Shown: positions 57,959 through 64,000 of the stretch, in pieces
Layout of the letters: the number at the start of each line of letters is the position of its first letter
Numbering within the stretch: the stretch's first letter is position 1
Program-made: the position numbers and the translations under genes
Origin: Cutibacterium porci
Lineage (GTDB): Bacteria > Actinomycetota > Actinomycetes > Propionibacteriales > Propionibacteriaceae
Length of the DNA stretch: 64,000 bases
Direction: 5' to 3'
Assembly (NCBI RefSeq): GCF_009696315.1
Contig: NZ_VUMG01000002.1
Coordinates: 310,001 to 374,000, forward strand
Notes under the pieces: generated by a model
Told to the model about the DNA's origin: nothing
What the model saw: the letters and a program-made list of their open reading frames with translations, nothing else
Database searches by the model: none

Positions 57959-58073
57959 GTAATCCATCCTTCGGTCGAGTGGCGACGCGGTCAGGCTACC
58001 GACAGGTACAACGGAATAGAGTGAGGACTCACGGTGTTATATCAACCTGCCCCCGATGGAAAGGAGGACGCCC

Positions 58074-59087
58074 ATGGATCGGCAGAGCAATAGCTTCACC
58101 TGGCATCCCGGAATTGTGGGCCCCGATCAGGAGGTGTCCGCCCTTATCACTCTGGTGCAATCATTTGGCGACACCGGCCTAGTTCAGGCACGGGTGCGCG
58201 ACGCCATCTTCTCCCAGCTTCCTCATCACGAGCTCGGAGAATTCGACATCGATCTGTTACTAGATCATCGCGATTCCCGTCAACCCATCATTTTCGACAC
58301 AGATCATTTCGAGGGCTACAAGCCTCCCCGCCTTGTACTCCACGAGGTCACCGATCAATTCGGCCAAGCATTTCTTGTCTTGGACGGCCCTGAACCAGCT
58401 CTCGGCTGGGAATCGTTGGTCTCGTCGCTGACGAGTCTCGTCGACTCGCTGAAAATCCGGCTGACGGTCATTACCGATTCAATACCGATACCGACCCCTC
58501 ACACCCGCCCCGCCATGGTCACGCGCTGGGCATCACGACCTGAACTGATCTTGGGAACGACGTCTCCTTTCGGTCGCATTCAAGTGCCAGCCTCCTTTCC
58601 GGTTGTACTCGGTCAGCGGTTAGGCGAAACACATCACGCCGTTATCGGGCTCGCCTCCCATGTGCCCCACTACTTGGCGGATCTGGATTACCCCGAGTCC
58701 GCCCGCGCCCTTGTAGAGGCATTGCGAGGGGCCACTGGTTTAGCACTGCCTATCGACTCGTTAGCCGTTGCTGCCAATACTGTCCGAGCCGAAATTGACA
58801 CCCAGGTCAACAATTCTGAAGAGCTCAAAGCCATGCTCCGTGCTCTCGAGGAGCAATACGATTCCCGGATTGCCCAGCGAGAGCTCGGAACAACACAAGT
58901 TGCTGTTCCCAATGCTGAAGATATCGGGGCCGAGGTCGAGGATTTTTTGCGTTCGATCGATGACAGTCCTAACGACGCTTCCGATGCCGACGCTCAAGGC
59001 TCAGCTCCCAGACGCAGCAGTGATGAGAATACCGACGACGCGAAACCTGACTATCGTCCCCGCCGCGGCGGCGATACAGACGACTGA
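58074..59087 (+). CDS. PAC2-family protein
   Basis: The 337-residue protein matches the PAC2 (proteasome assembly chaperone 2-like) family of actinobacteria: FDIDLLLDHRDSRQPIIFDT, LVLHEVTDQFGQAFLVLDGPEP (in two blocks), TVITDSIPIPTPHTRP, THHAVIGLASHVPHYLADLDYPESA (in parts). A helical C-terminal region (NNSEELKAMLRALEEQYD) and a disordered acidic tail follow. Such proteins are found in many actinobacteria without a known role. The ATG at 58074 follows AAAGGAGG; it is five bases before the HSP70-like gene. Confidence 0.88.
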   Translation: MDRQSNSFTWHPGIVGPDQEVSALITLVQSFGDTGLVQARVRDAIFSQLPHHELGEFDIDLLLDHRDSRQPIIFDTDHFEGYKPPRLVLHEVTDQFGQAFLVLDGPEPALGWESLVSSLTSLVDSLKIRLTVITDSIPIPTPHTRPAMVTRWASRPELILGTTSPFGRIQVPASFPVVLGQRLGETHHAVIGLASHVPHYLADLDYPESARALVEALRGATGLALPIDSLAVAANTVRAEIDTQVNNSEELKAMLRALEEQYDSRIAQRELGTTQVAVPNAEDIGAEVEDFLRSIDDSPNDASDADAQGSAPRRSSDENTDDAKPDYRPRRGGDTDD

Positions 59088-59092
59088 CGGGG

Positions 59093-60607
59093 GTGTCGGA
59101 CCCCAAGCCTAAACTGCCGAGCATGGATCTGGGAATCGACTTAGGAACCACCTACACTGCGGTGGCTGCTGTTGATGATGGAAACCACCCCCTACTGCCC
59201 TTTCTTGACACCGAAGGTGACTCACACGACCAGCTACCCAGCGTTACCGCTGCCGTCGATGGGTCCCTTGTCCATGGTTTCGAGGCCCGCCAGGCTATGG
59301 CCGACGGAGCTCCAGGCGTACGCTCAGTGAAGCGACTGCTTGCGGAGCCTGGAGCCGGACCGTCAACCCTCGTCCACATCGCCGATATGGAGATTCCATT
59401 AGTCGACGTGTGGGCTGACTTCTTGAGGCATGTGATCGACTGCATCGACGTTCCCGGCCCGCACCGCGCCGTCCTTGGCGTTCCCACCCACTCTCATACC
59501 GGGCAGCGGCTCGTGACGATGGATGCAGCAAGGCAAGCCGGAATCGAGGTCCTTGGCCTCGTCAATGAGCCTTCGGCCGCCGGGTTGGAGTTCGCTTTGC
59601 GTCATGCCCGCAACCTCAACTCCAAACGCACCCGGGTGATCATCTACGACCTGGGTGGTGGCACCTTCGACGCATCCTTAGTCAATATGGCTGGTCAAAG
59701 CCCGGAAGTGCTTGACTCCGTCGGTCTCAACGACCTCGGTGGTGATGATTTCGACGAAGTTCTTGCTGATCTCGCGGCCAGTCACCTTGGCCAGATGACG
59801 GTTGCTCGTGCCGACCTTGTGGAAGCTTGTCGGCTCGCTAAAGAATCCTTGCGCCCCCAATCGCGCAACCTTCTCGTCGACCTAGATACAACGACGCTAC
59901 GCATTCCGGTATCTGAGGTGGCCACAGCGTGCCAGCCCCTGATAGATCGCACGATTGAGGCGATGGCGCCGCTATCTTCCCTGCTCAGCAGCACCGACTC
60001 AGACGTAGCCGGCATCCACCTCGTCGGCGGAGCAACATCCTTACCCCTCGTGCCGCGCCGATTGCGTGAACTATTTGGTCGACGCGTGCATCGCTCCCCT
60101 AATCCGACGTCAGCAACCGCTATCGGTTTAGCTATCGCGGCAGACGCCGATACCCTCGGCATTCGCGATCGCCTATCTCGTGGCTTCGGTGTTTTCCGTG
60201 AGACAGAGTCTGGACGTGGGATCGGGTTCGATGTCCTCATCGATCAAAGCACCCGCCTATCGGGGACGACCACCATTACTCGCAAGTACCGCTGCCGACA
60301 CAACATTGGCGTCTTTCGTTTTGTCGAATTCTCTCGAACTGATCCCAACGGCGCGCCAGTGGGCGACCTCATTCCCTTCGCCACGGTCGTATTTCCTTTT
60401 GACGAGGTTCTGCAAGACCACAACGCTGAACTCGACGCCGACCACGTCGAGGTGCATGAAATAGATAACGGTCACATCATTGAGGAGACGTACACCATTT
60501 TCGAAACCGGCATGGTTACCGCGACAATTACCGATGTTGATACTGGGTGGTCCACGACAGCCACCATGGGACGACCAACGACAAGCACCGCTATGGGCCG
60601 CGCATGA
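59093..60607 (+). CDS. HSP70-like ATPase (DnaK-related, no lid domain)
   Basis: The 504-residue protein has a full HSP70 nucleotide-binding domain: LGIDLGTTYTAVAAVDDG, GVPTHSHTGQR, LGLVNEPSAAGLEFAL, IIYDLGGGTFDASLV, DLGGDDFDEVL and HLVGGATSLPLVPRRL. A beta-rich region of about 120 residues follows, but the helical lid of DnaK is absent. The length is about 100 residues less than DnaK. The GTG start lies five bases after the PAC2 gene; ATG at 59123 is an alternative. The stop overlaps the FUSC gene as ATGA. It is probably a client-specific HSP70 relative. Confidence 0.85.
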   Translation: MSDPKPKLPSMDLGIDLGTTYTAVAAVDDGNHPLLPFLDTEGDSHDQLPSVTAAVDGSLVHGFEARQAMADGAPGVRSVKRLLAEPGAGPSTLVHIADMEIPLVDVWADFLRHVIDCIDVPGPHRAVLGVPTHSHTGQRLVTMDAARQAGIEVLGLVNEPSAAGLEFALRHARNLNSKRTRVIIYDLGGGTFDASLVNMAGQSPEVLDSVGLNDLGGDDFDEVLADLAASHLGQMTVARADLVEACRLAKESLRPQSRNLLVDLDTTTLRIPVSEVATACQPLIDRTIEAMAPLSSLLSSTDSDVAGIHLVGGATSLPLVPRRLRELFGRRVHRSPNPTSATAIGLAIAADADTLGIRDRLSRGFGVFRETESGRGIGFDVLIDQSTRLSGTTTITRKYRCRHNIGVFRFVEFSRTDPNGAPVGDLIPFATVVFPFDEVLQDHNAELDADHVEVHEIDNGHIIEETYTIFETGMVTATITDVDTGWSTTATMGRPTTSTAMGRA

Positions 60608-62358
60608 GCAAAGCAAACCAGCCGGCGAAACCTTGGCAGCTGCTGCGCAAGCTCGTCACAATCCGCCCCGCCCCTGGACGCAACCGCCAGGCGATCGTCC
60701 TCATCACCCCGATGGCCGTATCCCTCGTCACCATGGGTCTTATCGTCAGCCCGACCCATGCGGCGATGGGCATGATGGGAGCGATGGGCGCCTTAGCCGG
60801 CGTCAACAATGCTCCCTTGTCACGAGCCCGGATCCTCCTCGGGGTCGGCATCGCAACAGTTTTTTCGCAATGCCTTGGCCTGCTATCAGTGCGAATTGAG
60901 TGGTTTTTACCACTTATCCTTGCGGGCTGGAGCCTCGTCGTCGTTTGGGTCTGGCATGCACTTCAATTGGGTCCGCCTGGCCCACTCAATATTCTCTTCG
61001 CAGCCGCATTCGGCGCCTATATGGCCAGTCATGGCTGGACGGTGAGCACTGTATTCATCGCTACGGTGCCATCCTTTCTGATCGCCGCCGCAGTCTCGAT
61101 GATCATCATCCTCATCTGTCCGCATCGCCCTGTCCGCGCTGCCGTTGAGAAGGCCGAAAGCGCAGTCAATGCTTACTGCGAACCTAATGACGATGCCGAC
61201 AGCCACGAGGTTGCCCGGTTACGCTCAGCTGCTCACGCGGCAATTCATCGAGCATGGTGGGCATATAACGACGGTCACTCCTCCGGCGCAGATAACCCGT
61301 CCGAGATGTCTGAATTATCTGATCTGCGCGCCCGCCTCATCACCGCTCATATGCGACTCGAGCACCAGCTGCGGTTGGAAGCCTTCCCCTCGACTGATCT
61401 CTCGCTACCCGATCACGTTGATTGGACTCCGCTCGGTCGTCCCAAAACCAGTTACCTGCTGCGAACGGCGCTTGAGCGAGGATCGCGCCCAACTATGGTG
61501 GCTCTGCGCGCGGCCATCGGCGTCTTCTTTGCTTCTTTGCTCATGATCTTGCTACCGTTCGGCCACCCATACTGGGCAGTCTTGAGCGTCCTCATTATGA
61601 TGCACATGGATGCAACTCACTCAGACATGACTATCCGTGCCATCCACCGGGTGCTTGGTACCGTCGTCGGCCTTGGTCTGTATTTAGCGATCGCCGCATT
61701 CGGCCCATCCGGCTGGATCCAGGTTGGTCTTATCCTGATATTTCTGTGGTGCATGCAAGCGCTGGTGACGCGCAATTATGGCCTCGCCTGCATCTTCATT
61801 ACCTGCTTTGCACTTTTCATGACGCCCATAACAAAACCTGGTGAAATGTACCAGCTCGCCCAAGACCGCATTGTCGAGACCATAGTGGGCTTGGCAGTCG
61901 GCATTATCACCATCTACGTCGTCGGTCGACGCGCCCCAGTGTTGCTGGTACGAAGCCAATATCGCCGAACTCTTCGCTCAATGATGCCGGTGCTAAGGTC
62001 CTTGTCTCGGGGAGAGCACATGACCCCACAGGCCCAGGTCGAACGAAACCAAATGGTCCACGAGCTCATTCGCGGCTCAGCTCTCCTGTCGGCAACCCGC
62101 CCTGATGCTCCCCAGGCTTTACAGGACTGGTCAAAGGTAGACCGCACTGTCACCGAGACCGGCTACGACCTGCTTTCAGTGTGTTGGCACACCAATGATG
62201 AGCCAGTCCCGTGGGCACGGCGAGTGCTGGCCGACATCGCCATTTTCATTACGGGTCTGCCGCCCATCTCAAGCCAGAACCTTGACGCCCACAGCGTCGC
62301 CAACGACGTGGAAAAGATTCGGATGGATATGGTGACCTCTCTACCGGGGGTCAGATGA
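60604..62358 (+). CDS. FUSC-family membrane protein
   Basis: The 584-residue protein has two blocks of about five membrane helices (about 30-155 and 300-430). They are separated by a cytoplasmic domain of about 140 residues, the duplicated layout of the FUSC (fusaric-acid-resistance/aromatic-acid efflux) family. The second block has HPYWAVLSVLIMMHMDATHS and RVLGTVVGLGLYLAIAAF, the typical FUSC region. The ATG overlaps the HSP70-like stop; the open frame upstream lies in that gene. The transported substrate is unknown. Confidence 0.87.
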   Translation: MSKANQPAKPWQLLRKLVTIRPAPGRNRQAIVLITPMAVSLVTMGLIVSPTHAAMGMMGAMGALAGVNNAPLSRARILLGVGIATVFSQCLGLLSVRIEWFLPLILAGWSLVVVWVWHALQLGPPGPLNILFAAAFGAYMASHGWTVSTVFIATVPSFLIAAAVSMIIILICPHRPVRAAVEKAESAVNAYCEPNDDADSHEVARLRSAAHAAIHRAWWAYNDGHSSGADNPSEMSELSDLRARLITAHMRLEHQLRLEAFPSTDLSLPDHVDWTPLGRPKTSYLLRTALERGSRPTMVALRAAIGVFFASLLMILLPFGHPYWAVLSVLIMMHMDATHSDMTIRAIHRVLGTVVGLGLYLAIAAFGPSGWIQVGLILIFLWCMQALVTRNYGLACIFITCFALFMTPITKPGEMYQLAQDRIVETIVGLAVGIITIYVVGRRAPVLLVRSQYRRTLRSMMPVLRSLSRGEHMTPQAQVERNQMVHELIRGSALLSATRPDAPQALQDWSKVDRTVTETGYDLLSVCWHTNDEPVPWARRVLADIAIFITGLPPISSQNLDAHSVANDVEKIRMDMVTSLPGVR

Positions 62359-62999
62359 ACGAATACAGCGTCCTAGCAGGCCCAGTTGAAGCCACAATCG
62401 AGATCAAGCGATCCGTGTTCCTCACCAGATTGGTACGGGTGACTAGCGAGGATGAGGCACGGGAAGTTATCGACCGAGCCCGTCACGACGGCCATGACGC
62501 CCGTCACCACGTCTTCGCCTTCCTCCTAGGACCACATCGTCAAATGCAGCGATGCAGCGACGATGGAGAACCCGCTGGCACGGCGGGAATGCCAACCTTG
62601 ACGGCCCTCGCAGCGGCAAGCCCGGCAGGACATCCAGATCTATCCGATGTTGTCGCCGTCACCAGCCGGTGGTTCGGCGGCATCAAGCTGGGAGCCGGAG
62701 GTCTCACCCGAGCCTATGGAAACGCCGTCGGCCATGCCCTTGCAAGTGCCGAATTCCACCGACGCATCATGATGGACGCCTTTACGACCACGATGAGCCT
62801 GCGCCAAGCCGGCCACGAGGAGGGCATTATCCGTGCCGCCGGGCACCATGTCACCAATGTGGAGTACACCGCTGAAGGATCCGTGATGACATTGACGTGC
62901 CGTGCAGGCCTGGGAGATCAGATGGCCCTTGACCTATCCGAGCTGCTGGGCCGCGACGTCAACCTTACGCCCACGGGTCAGTGCTGGGCCGACGTGTAG
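62355..62999 (+). CDS. YigZ/IMPACT family protein
   Basis: The protein has 214 residues: an N-terminal YigZ domain with VEATIEIKRSVFLTRLV, HHVFAFLLG, CSDDGEPAGTAGMPTL and SRWFGGIKLGAGGLTRAYG, then a C-terminal EF-G-like (DUF1949) half. The family is linked to translation or ribosome control, but its reaction is not settled. The ATG overlaps the FUSC stop as ATGA. It lies 40 bases upstream of the lipid-kinase gene. Confidence 0.93.
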   Translation: MNEYSVLAGPVEATIEIKRSVFLTRLVRVTSEDEAREVIDRARHDGHDARHHVFAFLLGPHRQMQRCSDDGEPAGTAGMPTLTALAAASPAGHPDLSDVVAVTSRWFGGIKLGAGGLTRAYGNAVGHALASAEFHRRIMMDAFTTTMSLRQAGHEEGIIRAAGHHVTNVEYTAEGSVMTLTCRAGLGDQMALDLSELLGRDVNLTPTGQCWADV

Positions 63000-63039
63000 T
63001 GGCACAGACAGTTGCAGCGCGATGCCCTAGGCTAGCGCC

Positions 63040-63951
63040 GTGCAGACATCTCAGCCGCGCAAGGTGGCGGTCGTCCACAATTCCGTCAAGACGCGAAACA
63101 ACCCCGGCTGGCGCGACCTCATTACCAGTAAGTGCCAGGAACATTACGGCGTCACCCCTGTGTTCCTCGCTACCACGCCCAGTGATTACGGCGAGGGGCT
63201 AGCACGCAAGGCTGTCGATGAGGGAGCCGAGCTCGTCTTGGCACTTGGGGGCGACGGCACCATCCGTCATGTCGCTGCCGGCTTGGCCAACACCGGGGTT
63301 CCCATGGGCATCCTTGGGATGGGTACCGGGAACCTCTTAGCCCGTAACCTTAATCTGCCGCATACCGATCTCACGGCTTCCCTCGAAGCTACGTTATCTC
63401 GCCCGGTCAGGGCAATCGATCTGGGCTATGTTCGCTTTGACGAGTCCGAGGAAATCTGTTTCACCGTCATCATCGGAATGGGAATGGACGCCCAGACGAT
63501 GGCCGGTACCCGGGACCGCCTTAAGGAAAAAGTCGGCTGGCTAGCCTATGTTGCCGCAGGCACTTTGGCCTTGGTTCAGCCGGGGTTCCAGGCTCGGACA
63601 AGCGTCGATGGTCGTCGCTCTGCCGTCACTCGAGCGCGAACAGTGCTGGTCTGCAACTGCTCAGTATTGCCAGGTGGCGTCGACCTCGTACCCGATGGCC
63701 GCATTGATGACGGAACCCTCGACGTCCTGACGCTGTCTCCTCATGGCATTGTCGGTTGGGCTGCCGTCCTCAATCACTTTGTCACCCGCCACCGTCACGG
63801 CCACCACCTAGTGCGCCACGCGACATCGCGCACTGCCCTCGTCATCTCTGGTTCGGGACCTATCCTGGCAGAAGTTGATGGTGACCCGGTGGGAACGGTG
63901 ACGACAATGAGAACCCGCGTGGCGCCTGGAGCTCTCCTTGTGAAGGCCTAA
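63040..63951 (+). CDS. Diacylglycerol/sphingosine kinase-family lipid kinase
   Basis: The 303-residue protein begins KVAVVHNSVKTRNN and has the catalytic LVLALGGDGTIRHVAAGL motif near residue 75. LGMGTGNLLARNL and a C-terminal beta domain follow (MGMDAQTMAGTRDRL, NCSVLPGGVDLVPDGRIDDG, ILAEVDGDPVG). It is the YegS/DgkB type that phosphorylates a lipid, possibly diacylglycerol. The GTG start has no strong binding site. It follows yigZ by 40 bases and may be the last gene of the run. Confidence 0.9.
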   Translation: MQTSQPRKVAVVHNSVKTRNNPGWRDLITSKCQEHYGVTPVFLATTPSDYGEGLARKAVDEGAELVLALGGDGTIRHVAAGLANTGVPMGILGMGTGNLLARNLNLPHTDLTASLEATLSRPVRAIDLGYVRFDESEEICFTVIIGMGMDAQTMAGTRDRLKEKVGWLAYVAAGTLALVQPGFQARTSVDGRRSAVTRARTVLVCNCSVLPGGVDLVPDGRIDDGTLDVLTLSPHGIVGWAAVLNHFVTRHRHGHHLVRHATSRTALVISGSGPILAEVDGDPVGTVTTMRTRVAPGALLVKA

Positions 63952-63960
63952 CCGCGTCTG

Positions 63961-64000
63961 TCAGACTCGCAACACGCGAGCTAGCACGTGCGCGAGATCG
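63961..64000 (-). CDS. Possible C-terminus of a gene running off the right edge
   Basis: Reading the minus strand from the edge gives DLAHVLARVLRV and a TGA at 63963-63961, an amphipathic helix-like ending. Only 12 codons are visible, so this could be chance. If real, it is convergent with the lipid-kinase gene. A CTCGC/GCGAG stem at 63966-63980 lies nearby. Confidence 0.3.
   Translation of the reverse strand, partial: DLAHVLARVLRV

Noticed and set aside
1-64000. tRNA, rRNA, CRISPR, insertion sequence or prophage
   Set aside because: No cloverleaf, rRNA-like stretch, regular repeat-spacer pattern, transposase, integrase or terminal inverted repeat was recognised by reading. A tRNAscan or Infernal run could still find a small RNA.

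Overview
This window is chromosomal sequence from a high-GC Gram-positive bacterium. It most resembles a member of the Propionibacteriaceae, probably Cutibacterium or a close relative. The assignment rests on gene content: an actinobacterial dnaE, the mismatch endonuclease NucS, the GlgE maltosyltransferase pathway, a TIGR03085-type DinB-fold protein, the small HGxxPAAW and TIGR02234 membrane proteins inside a trp operon, and a protein of the methylmalonyl-CoA epimerase family. GC content looks moderate-to-high by eye but was not computed. Genes are densely packed, with many ATGA or GTGA stop/start overlaps, and most intergenic gaps are under 150 bases. I saw no rRNA, tRNA, CRISPR array, insertion sequence or prophage.

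Layout from left to right. 1-3818 (minus): dnaE, followed by a coupled DUF2567-like membrane gene that runs off the left edge. 4004-5611: a Na+/H+ antiporter ending in a strong hairpin, then about 600 bases without a convincing gene. 6332-10771: a peptidoglycan amino-sugar cluster, mupG-murP-murQ on minus with divergent murR. 10782-11878: an HdeD-like membrane protein and a small membrane protein. 11886-17874 (minus): glutamate synthase gltB-gltD. 18003-24627 (minus): hisI-trpE-(TIGR02234)-(HGxxPAAW)-trpC-trpB-trpA-lgt, largely overlapping. 24699-28647: a DinB-fold protein, then gatC-gatA-gatB (minus). 28836-33523: an ACT-domain protein, a DedA-like membrane protein, and the minus-strand set cysteine desulfurase-mnmA-MetE-like-small membrane protein.

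33679-49477 is a carbohydrate region. On plus lie glgX, glgE, treS, maltokinase and glgB, then a NUDIX protein and a fused PTS IIBCA transporter. Convergent to these are a GH65 disaccharide phosphorylase and its beta-phosphoglucomutase. Together with pgm at 50673 they would allow PTS-imported alpha-glucosides to be split by phosphorolysis and linked to glucose-6-P, trehalose, maltose-1-P and glycogen. 49608-53050 holds a redox-dead thioredoxin/TPR protein, pgm and small membrane genes. 53317-57165 holds an epimerase-like VOC protein, a DivIVA-like coiled-coil protein, nucS, a zinc-ribbon protein and an alpha/beta hydrolase. 57194-63951 holds a cyclophilin lipoprotein, then a tight run of PAC2, HSP70-like, FUSC, YigZ and diacylglycerol-kinase-like genes. 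The last 40 bases may hold the tail of another minus-strand gene.

The most interesting points are the actinobacterial MurNAc/MupG cluster with candidate operators, the two unexplained membrane proteins built into the trp operon, the HSP70-like gene coupled to a FUSC membrane protein, and the GNAT-remnant/NUDIX fusion. Also notable are the DivIVA-like protein with TQV motifs and an epimerase-like protein that lacks one metal-binding histidine. No function was confirmed by database search.
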